Below, one piece after another: positions 1 to 6,839 of a stretch of DNA of 9,918 nucleotides (position 1 is the stretch's first letter; each line of letters opens with the position of its first letter). Position numbers and translations under genes: made by a program. The DNA lies in assembly GCA_021794855.1 (NCBI GenBank), contig JAJYPZ010000022.1, positions 1 through 9,918 of the forward strand, given 5' to 3'. This DNA is from Pseudomonadota bacterium. Lineage in GTDB: Bacteria; Pseudomonadota; Gammaproteobacteria; Burkholderiales; Sulfuriferulaceae. The notes under the pieces are model-generated. The model made no database searches and had not been told where the DNA came from. It was given only the letters and a program-made list of their open reading frames with translations.

Positions 1-330
1 CACGACTACAATCAGCATCAGCAATATGACTTCAATCAGCAACCGTTTTTCGGCTATCGCTATCGTACCGGCAGGCTGAAGAAAACCATGGCTCTGGATC
101 GAGCAACCGGCCATCGTTACAAGAATCACCAGCCCGAATACCCTGAGCGCGGCTCTCACCGGTATCAGGAAGTGACAGTGCATGAGGGAAGATTTACGTA
201 TCATCTTTACGAAACAGAGGTTAGTCGTGATGAATGCTTGATGCGGCAAGTGGTGATATCTTTACGGCCCAGGACGAAACCGACGATTTATTTAATCATG
301 AAGAAAAACGGTCGTATGTACGATGTTTAA
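1..330 (+). CDS. Hypothetical protein, 3' end only (5' end lies outside the window)
   Basis: The reading frame is open from the first base to the TAA at 328-330, giving at least 109 residues. The part before the first ATG (88) is rich in Gln, Asn, Tyr, His and Phe, as is common in protein sequence. The gene therefore probably begins upstream of the window, although a start at 88 cannot be excluded; the bases before it (GAAGAAAACC) are only a weak ribosome binding site. The visible part is basic and aromatic, with no clear membrane segment. It ends in a short beta-like stretch (PTIYLIMKKNGRMYDV). I do not recognise the family. The low-complexity start suggests a linker or a secreted or surface protein, but that is a guess. 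No convincing intrinsic terminator follows it on the plus strand. Confidence 0.55.
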   Translation, partial: HDYNQHQQYDFNQQPFFGYRYRTGRLKKTMALDRATGHRYKNHQPEYPERGSHRYQEVTVHEGRFTYHLYETEVSRDECLMRQVVISLRPRTKPTIYLIMKKNGRMYDV

Positions 331-380
331 CTTAATCCAGATGCAAAAACGCTTATAGACCGACATAAATCGGGTCGATG

Positions 381-411
381 AAAAAAGCATTGCGACTATT
401 TCGATCATGCC
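381..411 (-). terminator. Possible intrinsic terminator downstream of tRNA-Ser
   Basis: Read on the minus strand, GCAT and ATGC arms enclose a second short stem (CGA/TCG), and the structure is followed directly by six Ts (AAAAAA at 381-386 on the plus strand). The stem is interrupted by an internal loop, so it is weak. It lies about 150 bases beyond the 3' end of the tRNA and is the only T-tailed hairpin I see in the 331-556 gap. Apart from it and a small GCCG/CGGC hairpin at 428-439, I see nothing in that gap. Confidence 0.3.
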
Positions 412-556
412 CGGAGCCTGCAAACGTGCCGTAAACGGCAATACATGAGTGGTTTTTACAACGGTTGATCTTAGAAGGAAGGGGACAATTCACACGCAAG
501 AATGGTACTATTAGAAGCTGTCTTGGTATGTTTTGTATAATAATCAAGGAGATTTG

Positions 557-647
557 TGGCGGAGAGGGTGGGATTTGAACCCACGATACGGGATTACCGT
601 ATACCTGATTTCGAGTCAGGCGCATTCGGCCACTCTGCCACCTCTCC
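557..647 (-). tRNA. tRNA-Ser, anticodon CGA
   Basis: The minus strand folds as a class II tRNA. The acceptor arm GGAGAGG (from 647) pairs with CCTCTCC, the D-arm contains GTGGCAGAGTGGCCGAATG, and the anticodon stem CCTGA/TCAGG encloses the loop CTCGAAA, giving anticodon CGA, which reads UCG codons. A long variable arm with a CGG-rich stem follows, then the T-arm GTGGGTTCAAATCCCAC. The discriminator base is G, as required for serine, and CCA is encoded (TGG at 557-559 on the plus strand). The feature is 91 bases including CCA. The long variable arm and discriminator G fix the identity as serine. Confidence 0.97.
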
Positions 648-651
648 GGAA

Positions 652-690
652 GTCCGGCATTATAGCGTTGTAATGACAGGATTAGAAGAG
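652..690 (-). promoter_or_regulatory. Promoter of tRNA-Ser
   Basis: A perfect -10 hexamer TATAAT lies on the minus strand at 664-659, about twelve bases before the mature tRNA 5' end at 647. The likely transcription start is near 652, giving a leader of only about five bases. The -35 region is poor: at 17 bp spacing the hexamer is TTCTAA. The bases between the -10 and the start are GC-rich (GCCGGAC), the usual discriminator of stringently controlled stable-RNA promoters. Confidence 0.65.
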
Positions 691-791
691 CTTGCCGGTA
701 TCTATCCAGTATCTTTTAGCAATCACGGGTACGGTACATGCAATGCAAGAATGTCTGGAACGGGCTAATCCGGATCACAGAGCCGATCATT

Positions 792-2165
792 ATGAGAAAA
801 ATAATCATTATTTTGTTATTGGGGTTGTCGTCCTGCAAAATGTCGCATAAACCTGCGCAGGCGCCAGTTATCTCCCCGCAAGCTGGCGAACTGGTGGTAT
901 TGACGCATAATGGACCGACTACCTATTTTGAAGGCCCGCAAGGGCTGCCCAGCGGATTCGAATACGATCTGGTCACCCTGTTTGCACAACAATACGGGTA
1001 TCGCGTGCGATTTGTCGAAATGAATACCATGAACGATTTATACGATCAGCTGGTTTTGAACCAGGCGCATTTTATCGCTGCCGGAATAAGCAATGCGTCG
1101 CCACTGGATAAGGGTCTGGAGTATGGGCCGCCGTATTTAACCGTCACGCAAGAGGTCATATATAATACCGACGGCATCAAACCTGACAATTTCGATGCGT
1201 TGACTCATCTGAGCGTAGAAGTTGTCGCAGGCAGCAGCCATGTGCAGGCTTTGCGCGACGCCCGAAAAAAAGTACCGGCTTTGCATTGGACGGAAGTGCG
1301 GGCGCAATGGGACGAGGAATTGCTCGAACGGCTGGCGCGGGGCGACGTCGACGCTGTTGTGGTCGATTCCAATGAATTCGATGTGGCACGCAAATATTAT
1401 CCCGAATTGGCAGTGGCTTTCGAAATTCCTCCGGCGGAACAACTGGCCTGGGTTTTTCCGGCTACTGCCGACCAGACTTTGTATAAGCAGTCACAGCAGT
1501 TTTTTATGCGGATCAAGCGCGATGGCAGTCTTAAACGGATTATCGATCGGTATTACGCTCAATCCGACCGGCTGGAAGATACCGATGTATCGGAATTTCT
1601 GGATAAAATGCGTACCGTCTTGCCGAAATTCAGGCCTTTTTTTTATAAGGCTCAGGAAGAAACCGGCCTGGATTGGCGTTTGATCGCGGCGATCAGTTAT
1701 CAGGAATCGCATTGGGATCCCTACGCAACTTCTCCGACCGGCGTTCGAGGCATGATGATGCTGACTACCGATACCGCCGACAAGATGGGCGTCGGAGACA
1801 GGCTGGATCCGAAACAGAGCGTGCTCGGCGGGGCGAAATATCTGGCCATGCTGATCGAGCAGATGCCGTTGCGGATTACCGAGCCGGACCGCACCTGGAT
1901 GGCGCTGGCGGCTTATAATCAGGGCCAGGGACATCTGGAAGATGCGCGGGTTCTGGCGCAGCGCCGCAAGCTGAACCCTTCAGCCTGGTGCGACGTCAAG
2001 CAGACGATGCCGCTGTTATCCGATTCGGATCAGTTTTCCCAGACCAAGCATGGATTTTGCCGCGGCGGCGAGGCGGTCGTTTTCGTGGAAAACGTCAGGA
2101 CGTATTACGATATTCTGGTGAAATACGAAAACCCTTATAATCCTTTCCTGATGTATCAAAAATAG
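792..2165 (+). CDS. mltF: Membrane-bound lytic murein transglycosylase F
   Basis: The product is a 457-residue lipoprotein that cleaves the glycan strands of peptidoglycan, forming 1,6-anhydromuramic ends, and acts from the periplasmic face of the outer membrane. Residues 1-15 are a lipoprotein signal peptide ending in the lipobox LSSC (lipidated Cys15), which is why the start at 792 is preferred over an in-frame ATG at 738 that would bury the signal. Residues about 32-260 match a periplasmic solute-binding protein (SBP_bac_3) domain. Residues about 285-445 match an SLT catalytic domain: AISYQESHWDP carries the catalytic Glu305 (codon 1704-1706), followed by GVRGMMMLT and the conserved ALAAYNQGQGH. 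This domain order and length are those of MltF. No convincing ribosome binding site precedes the start. The ABC exporter gene follows 48 bases later with no terminator between. Confidence 0.93.
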   Translation: MRKIIIILLLGLSSCKMSHKPAQAPVISPQAGELVVLTHNGPTTYFEGPQGLPSGFEYDLVTLFAQQYGYRVRFVEMNTMNDLYDQLVLNQAHFIAAGISNASPLDKGLEYGPPYLTVTQEVIYNTDGIKPDNFDALTHLSVEVVAGSSHVQALRDARKKVPALHWTEVRAQWDEELLERLARGDVDAVVVDSNEFDVARKYYPELAVAFEIPPAEQLAWVFPATADQTLYKQSQQFFMRIKRDGSLKRIIDRYYAQSDRLEDTDVSEFLDKMRTVLPKFRPFFYKAQEETGLDWRLIAAISYQESHWDPYATSPTGVRGMMMLTTDTADKMGVGDRLDPKQSVLGGAKYLAMLIEQMPLRITEPDRTWMALAAYNQGQGHLEDARVLAQRRKLNPSAWCDVKQTMPLLSDSDQFSQTKHGFCRGGEAVVFVENVRTYYDILVKYENPYNPFLMYQK

Positions 2166-2213
2166 CAGCGATGCTCGTTCAACCTGAAATTACAGCCTGG
2201 ATAAAAAGCGACT

Positions 2214-4037
2214 ATGCGGCATTTCAATTCTGACGGCGGACAACCCGGAGTAGCCGACTGGCGTACTTTGCTCAAATTGCTGCCGTACCTGTGGGAATAT
2301 AAATGGCGGGTAGTGATTGCCATCAGCTGTCTGATCGCGGCGAAACTGGCCGTGGTTTCCATCCCGATTATACTGAAACAGATCGTTGATCATCTGAACC
2401 ACCCGCGACCCGAACTCGTTTTGCCGCTGGGACTGCTGCTTTCCTACGGCGCCTTGCGGCTGGCCAGTACTGTGTTCTCGGATCTGCGCGACATTGTGTT
2501 CGCCAAAGTCACGCAACGCGCAATACGACGGGTGGGTCTGGAAGTTTTCAGGCATCTGCACAGCCTGTCGCTGCGATTTCATCTGGAACGGCAAACCGGC
2601 GGCGTATCGCGCGACATAGAGCGCGGCGCGCGCGGCATTTCTTCGCTGATTAGCCTGACCCTGTTTTCGGTGCTGCCGACATTGGTGGAAATTACGCTGG
2701 TAGCGGGGATACTGTTCGCTAAATTCGACTGGGCGTTCGGAGCGATTACCGTTACGGTGTTGCTGGTTTATATCGCCTTGACCGTCAGCATCACCGAATG
2801 GCGCACGCATTTGCGCCGTACCATGAACGAAATGGATTCGCAGGCGAATACCAAGGCGATAGACAGCCTGCTCAATTACGAGACGGTCAAATATTTCGGC
2901 AACGAGGAATACGAGGCCGAACGCTACGACAGCAGCCTGAAAAACTGGGAAGCCGCTGCGATCAAGAATCAGGTGTCGATGGGGATACTCAATGCCGCGC
3001 AAGCGACGATCATCGCCATCGCCGTGACGGTGATGCTGACTCGCGCTTCGGCCGGCATAGTCGCTGGCAAGCTGTCGGTAGGCGATCTGGTGATGATCAA
3101 CGCGTTTCTGATGCAGATGTTTATTCCCCTGAATTTCCTCGGTGTCATGTATCGCGAGGTCAAGCAGTCGCTGACCGATATCGAACGCCTGTTCAAATTG
3201 CTGCATGTAGGCCGCGAAGTCGCCGATGCGCCCGATGCCCGCGAATTGCAATTAAAAGGCGGAACGCTGCGGTTTGACAATGTGTATTTCGGTTACGAAA
3301 CTAACCGTGAAATTCTGCGTGGCGTCAGCTTTACCATCCCGGCCGGGCATAACGTAGCGGTGGTGGGCACCAGCGGTGCGGGGAAATCGACGCTGGCGCG
3401 TCTGTGCTATCGTTTTTATGAAACGAATGGCGGATCGATCAGCCTCGACGGGCAGGATATTCGTAGCGTGACGCAGCAGAGCCTGCGCGCGGCGATAGGA
3501 ATCGTGCCGCAGGATACGGTATTGTTTAACGACACGATTTATTACAATATCGCTTACGGCAGGCCGACTGCCAGCCGTAAGGAAATCGTCGAGGCGGCCC
3601 GGGCGGCGCATATCTTGCATTTTATCGAATCCTTGCCCGACGGATGGGAGAGTAAAGTAGGCGAGCGGGGCCTGAAACTCTCCGGCGGCGAAAAACAGCG
3701 CGTCGCCATCGCACGCACCGTACTGAAAAATCCTGCCGTATTGATACTGGACGAGGCGACTTCCGCGCTCGACAGCCAGACCGAAAAGATCATCCAGGCG
3801 GAATTAAAGGAAATCGCGCGAGGCCATACTACGCTCACTATCGCGCACCGATTGTCGACCATCGTCGACGCCGACCAGATACTGGTCATGGAACGGGGCG
3901 AAATCGTAGAGCGCGGCGCCCATCGCGAATTGCTGGCATTGCAGGGAACGTATGCCAGATTATGGGCGTTGCAGCAGGAAGAACGCGAGACAGTATTAAA
4001 TACGGCACCGATTACCCCACTACTGACAGGAATGTAA
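2214..4037 (+). CDS. Atm1/HMT1-type ABC exporter (fused permease and ATPase)
   Basis: The product is a 607-residue half-transporter expected to act as a homodimer in the inner membrane. Residues about 29-315 hold six hydrophobic segments. Residues 350-580 are the nucleotide-binding domain: Walker A GTSGAGKST (385-393), Q-loop Gln433, signature LSGGEKQR (489-496), Walker B VLILDE (509-514) with catalytic Glu514, and H-loop His545. The permease stretches TEWRTHLRR (194-202) and LLNYETVKYFGNEE (219-232) are typical of the Atm1/ABCB7/HMT1 branch, whose members move glutathione conjugates, glutathione persulfide-type compounds or metal-thiol complexes. The exact substrate cannot be read from sequence. 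The ribosome binding site before 2214 is weak, but the next in-frame Met lies deep in the permease. The stop is three bases from the mutarotase start, so translation of the two is probably coupled. Confidence 0.9.
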   Translation: MRHFNSDGGQPGVADWRTLLKLLPYLWEYKWRVVIAISCLIAAKLAVVSIPIILKQIVDHLNHPRPELVLPLGLLLSYGALRLASTVFSDLRDIVFAKVTQRAIRRVGLEVFRHLHSLSLRFHLERQTGGVSRDIERGARGISSLISLTLFSVLPTLVEITLVAGILFAKFDWAFGAITVTVLLVYIALTVSITEWRTHLRRTMNEMDSQANTKAIDSLLNYETVKYFGNEEYEAERYDSSLKNWEAAAIKNQVSMGILNAAQATIIAIAVTVMLTRASAGIVAGKLSVGDLVMINAFLMQMFIPLNFLGVMYREVKQSLTDIERLFKLLHVGREVADAPDARELQLKGGTLRFDNVYFGYETNREILRGVSFTIPAGHNVAVVGTSGAGKSTLARLCYRFYETNGGSISLDGQDIRSVTQQSLRAAIGIVPQDTVLFNDTIYYNIAYGRPTASRKEIVEAARAAHILHFIESLPDGWESKVGERGLKLSGGEKQRVAIARTVLKNPAVLILDEATSALDSQTEKIIQAELKEIARGHTTLTIAHRLSTIVDADQILVMERGEIVERGAHRELLALQGTYARLWALQQEERETVLNTAPITPLLTGM

Positions 4038-4040
4038 CAG

Positions 4041-4931
4041 ATGAATCAAGACATTGAAAATTTGAACCGGCAATTCGGCATCGCTTCGGTTTTGAACTTT
4101 GCCGACGTAAACGGTTTGCCCGTTATTGAAATCGAGACAGCGGCGGCGACCGCGCGTATCGCGATTCAGGGCGGTCAGCTCCTTGAATGGCAGCCTGCCG
4201 GACAGCAACCGGTAATCTGGATTAGTCGTGCCGCGGTATATCAGGCAGGTAAAGGCGTGCGCGGGGGCGTGCCGGTATGCTGGCCGTGGTTCGGCGCGGG
4301 CGAGCCGGGTAAGCCTGCCCATGGTTTCGTGCGTACAAGGATGTGGCAAGTAAGAGCGACGGGGCAGGATGCGGGCGGGACATTCGCCCGTCTCGGCATC
4401 AAGGACGACGCCGACACGCACGCGATCTGGGATCATGCCTTCGATCTGGAACTGGTCGTACATGTCGGCCCAACGCTGAGCATGGAATTGATTACGTATA
4501 ATACCGGCAGTGCAAGTATGCGCATTACTGAAGCACTGCATACGTATTTTCGTATCGGCGATATCGGACAGACTGAAGTGCTGGGACTGAATCAAACCGC
4601 TTATCAGGACAAGGTTAGCGGACAGGATAGTCAGGTGCAGACCGGGCCGGTCGCATTTACCGGGGAAACCGACCGGATTTATCTGGATACGCAGGCCGAC
4701 TGCATCATCACGGACGAGCGTTTAGGCAGACGCATCCGGGTTGCCAAACAAGGCAGCGATACGACGGTGGTGTGGAATCCCTGGACTGAAAAGGAAAAAA
4801 CCTTCGCCGATATGTCCGCCGGCGAATACCGTGACATGCTGTGCGTCGAAACCTGCAATGCGGCAAACGACGTCATTGTCCTGCAACCGGGCGAAAAACA
4901 TAGTCTTCGGGCCGAACTGAGCGTGGAGTGA
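4041..4931 (+). CDS. D-hexose-6-phosphate mutarotase (glucose-6-phosphate 1-epimerase, YeaD type)
   Basis: The product is a 296-residue cytosolic enzyme that interconverts the alpha and beta anomers of glucose 6-phosphate and related sugar phosphates. The fold is the galactose-mutarotase beta-sandwich. Visible landmarks are GGQLLEWQP (44-52), the family block GVRGGVPVCWPWFG (72-85), PAHGFVR with His94, EALHTYFRIGDI with the likely catalytic His167, and CVETCNA with the likely catalytic base Glu270. Length and motif order are normal for the YeaD group rather than for GalM. An AGGA at 4028-4031, inside the end of the ABC gene, is spaced nine bases from the ATG and supports this start. The gene is the last of the plus-strand cluster and is followed by a strong terminator. 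Its link to the exporter seems positional, not metabolic. Confidence 0.92.
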   Translation: MNQDIENLNRQFGIASVLNFADVNGLPVIEIETAAATARIAIQGGQLLEWQPAGQQPVIWISRAAVYQAGKGVRGGVPVCWPWFGAGEPGKPAHGFVRTRMWQVRATGQDAGGTFARLGIKDDADTHAIWDHAFDLELVVHVGPTLSMELITYNTGSASMRITEALHTYFRIGDIGQTEVLGLNQTAYQDKVSGQDSQVQTGPVAFTGETDRIYLDTQADCIITDERLGRRIRVAKQGSDTTVVWNPWTEKEKTFADMSAGEYRDMLCVETCNAANDVIVLQPGEKHSLRAELSVE

Positions 4932-5013
4932 CGGTCAGGCCGAAACCGCAGTCAGTTCGTCGGGCGGCAGCATTAACGGCGATTCGGACGATGGATTTCG
5001 GTCCATAACGCAA

Positions 5014-5045
5014 GGCTGCCGGTTACCCTAAACCGGCAGCCTTTT
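5014..5045 (+). terminator. Strong intrinsic terminator
   Basis: An 11-bp perfect stem, GGCTGCCGGTT (5014-5024) with AACCGGCAGCC (5031-5041), closes a six-base loop and is followed by TTTT on the plus strand. It sits between two convergent genes. The minus-strand tail after the hairpin is only TTGCG, so it should work best for the mltF-exporter-mutarotase cluster and weakly, if at all, for the minus-strand gene that ends at 5069. Confidence 0.9.
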
Positions 5046-5068
5046 GTACGCCGTCGGGTAATATCGCA

Positions 5069-5593
5069 TTATTCGGCAAAGTCGAGATGAAGTGTCGTCG
5101 ACGCGGCCTTGGTCGTGTCCAGTATCGTTTTTGCGTGCCGGACTTCTTCAGCGGTGCCATGCGCGACCAGCAGGAATTTACTTTCCTTGATCGAGGTTTC
5201 GTATTCGATAATGCTGTTTTTGGGGATGCCGATACTGTATAAAGCGCCGCCGAGTGCACTCAATCCGCCGATCAGTGCGGTTCCTTCCAGTACGGTGACG
5301 ATCCATAATACCAGCGGACCGCCGACTATGACCGGCCCGATGCCGGGAATCAGGAAAAACGCGGAACTAAACACCAGAGTCCATAAACCGCCCCAGAACG
5401 TTCCCAGTTTTCCCCAGTATTTCATGCGGTCGCCGGTATTGTAATAGCCGACGACTTGTTCGTCTGTATGGTAATCTTTGCCGACTATAGATAATTTCTG
5501 CATGTTAAAACCGGCCGTCTGAAGTGTTTTGATTGCTTCTTCGGCTTGGGTATGGGTATGGAAAACGGCTACGGCGGCATTTTTTTCTGGCAT
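5069..5593 (-). CDS. YflT-like stress protein with a glycine-rich membrane core
   Basis: The product is a 174-residue protein. Residues about 5-45 (AVAVFHTHTQAEEAIKTLQT, then LSIVGKDY) match the general stress protein 17M/YflT-type N-terminal fold. Residues about 60-125 form two long hydrophobic stretches rich in Gly (GTFWGGLW, IPGIGPVIVGGPL, IGGLSALGGALYSIGIP), likely a helical hairpin in the inner membrane. The C-terminal tail (about 126-174), with SKFLLVAHGTAEEV, is a second small soluble domain. The start at 5593 is chosen because TGAGG lies six bases before it; a GTG further out at 5632 lacks such a site and would add an unconserved-looking extension. Relatives are widespread and poorly characterised, so the molecular role is unknown. 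The neighbourhood gives no further clue. Confidence 0.72.
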   Translation of the reverse strand: MPEKNAAVAVFHTHTQAEEAIKTLQTAGFNMQKLSIVGKDYHTDEQVVGYYNTGDRMKYWGKLGTFWGGLWTLVFSSAFFLIPGIGPVIVGGPLVLWIVTVLEGTALIGGLSALGGALYSIGIPKNSIIEYETSIKESKFLLVAHGTAEEVRHAKTILDTTKAASTTLHLDFAE

Positions 5594-5798
5594 GGCGTAC
5601 CTCAGTTGGTTAATGAAATATTCATCATTCACATGAATGTATCAGAAAATTTTTTAAATTCTGCGTTTTTCCGGTAGGGAATTCTGTCTGTCAAGGGTAA
5701 TAATACATCGAAATTAATACGGTAAACGGCTTACGCGATGAACGGTCGGATTTTAACGTGCGTTCGGAATAGCATGTTGGTGATCAGGAAAATTAGCC

Positions 5799-5810
5799 CT
5801 AGTTTACTAG
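5799..5810. promoter_or_regulatory. Inverted repeat upstream of the DoxX-like gene, possible operator
   Basis: CTAGT and ACTAG arms flank TT, about 70 bases before the start of the DoxX-like gene, with a looser TTTAC/GTAAA pair overlapping on the right. The rest of the AT-rich gap from 5594 to 5879, which must hold promoters for two divergent genes, shows one more short inverted repeat (CATTCA, CA, TGAATG at 5626-5639). I cannot identify a convincing -35/-10 pair or a known regulator site there. Confidence 0.25.
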
Positions 5811-5879
5811 CTCAGGTAAAGTTTCAACAGAACAGTTGTAATCGAGTATTTCTTAACCTAATGACCATGAGAGCCTATT

Positions 5880-6839
5880 ATGCAATCAAGCCGTGACCAT
5901 ACTGCTTACGTCTCTTTTCGTATCCTGTTCGGTGCAATCTGGCTGTTAAATGCCTGGTTTCATCTGAGCGATTGGTTACTGGCCTCGCATGGACAAGCAT
6001 CGCAGAACTTTCTCCATGCGTTCGTTCATCCGGTGGCGCATTCGCCGGTCTGGTTGCAGCATTATTTGCTGGCAGTTATCAATACTATCACTTCGATTGG
6101 CCTTACCGCCGTCGCGACAGGAATGGTCATGGTCGATTTGTTGCTGGCTTTCTCCATGTTGCTTGGGGTTTCGGTGCGACTCTTCTGCTGGCTGGGTATC
6201 GCGTACAGTTTGTTTTGCTGGACTACGCTGGATTCGTTGGGTTATCCCTACATTGATGGCCAGACCGATCCAGGGGTATTCGTGAATTACATGCTGGCGT
6301 TCTTTTTTGTGCTTAGCGCTCAGCCGCTTGCCGACGATGGATCAGAGCGGGACAACAAAACCAATCCGGTCGATCCGTTTGCAACGGGCCGGATTCTCTT
6401 CGGGCTGTTGTGGGCGTTTGACGCTATCTTGAAATGGCAGCCGTATTTTCTCACCCATTTTATGGATCAGCTCACACAGTCCGCACACGGCCAACCGGTG
6501 TGGATAGCGACGGTTATCCAATTGGCGATTGACGCCATACGCTTTATCGGACCATTTCCAGTCGCCGTTATGGTTGCCGTTGCGGAGACGCTGATTGCCG
6601 CCAGCCTGCTTACCGGTCGCTGGCTTAAGTTATTCGTGCCGGTCGGACTGCTCTATTCCCTGGCAGTCTGGATGACGGCCGAGGGATGGGGCGGTCCCTA
6701 TCATGCCGCCACCGGTGTACGCGGTAATGTGATAGGGAATGTCATTATCTACGCATTTATCTTCCTTTATTTGTGGGTTGATGTAAAACCCCTGACTGTG
6801 TGGAGCTGTACGCATCGTAAAAAGCTTAACGTAACGTGA
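5880..6839 (+). CDS. DoxX/DoxD-like membrane protein with an internal duplication
   Basis: The product is a 319-residue integral membrane protein with about eight hydrophobic segments in two blocks. The halves align: [12 protein letters not shown] (14-25) with [12 protein letters not shown] (171-182); [15 protein letters not shown] (55-69) with [15 protein letters not shown] (205-219); and [18 protein letters not shown] (107-124) with [18 protein letters not shown] (257-274). The first copy ends in the G-PY-TD-G pattern typical of DoxX and of the small subunit of thiosulfate:quinone oxidoreductase (DoxD); in the second copy the TD is replaced. The protein may therefore be a quinone-linked or redox-associated membrane subunit, but the substrate is unknown and no partner subunit is adjacent. 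GAGAG six bases before the ATG supports the start. The 3' end overlaps convergent gor by 14 bp, with no terminator visible. Confidence 0.72.
   Translation: MQSSRDHTAYVSFRILFGAIWLLNAWFHLSDWLLASHGQASQNFLHAFVHPVAHSPVWLQHYLLAVINTITSIGLTAVATGMVMVDLLLAFSMLLGVSVRLFCWLGIAYSLFCWTTLDSLGYPYIDGQTDPGVFVNYMLAFFFVLSAQPLADDGSERDNKTNPVDPFATGRILFGLLWAFDAILKWQPYFLTHFMDQLTQSAHGQPVWIATVIQLAIDAIRFIGPFPVAVMVAVAETLIAASLLTGRWLKLFVPVGLLYSLAVWMTAEGWGGPYHAATGVRGNVIGNVIIYAFIFLYLWVDVKPLTVWSCTHRKKLNVT

Noticed and set aside
358..376. GACCGA/TCGGGTC inverted repeat as a terminator of the left-edge gene
   Set aside because: The stem needs a bulge and is followed by GATGAAAA with no T-run on the plus strand.
353..625. Minus-strand frame of 90 codons starting inside the tRNA
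   Set aside because: It begins within the tRNA-Ser gene, on its sense strand (GNPVSWVQIPPSPP is a typical tRNA-derived translation), and the rest shows no family features.
556..768. Plus-strand frame of 70 codons reading through the tRNA region
   Set aside because: Its first half is the complement of tRNA-Ser; the 'AERVGFEPTI...FESGAFGHSATSP' translation is a well-known false protein produced by serine tRNA genes.
738..791. Upstream in-frame ATG as the start of mltF
   Set aside because: It would place 18 extra residues before a clean lipoprotein signal peptide and lipobox; the ATG at 792 fits the family.
2190..3251. Long minus-strand frame of 353 codons
   Set aside because: It lies wholly antisense to the well-supported ABC exporter. 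Its Gln, Arg and His-rich composition is that of a shadow frame and it shows no domain.
4020..4595. Minus-strand frame of 191 codons opposite the mutarotase
   Set aside because: It is antisense to a gene with clear family motifs, and no ribosome binding site or recognisable domain is seen.
5594..5632. GTG start at 5632 for the YflT-like protein
   Set aside because: The ATG at 5593 has a good ribosome binding site and begins right at the conserved domain; the extension has neither.
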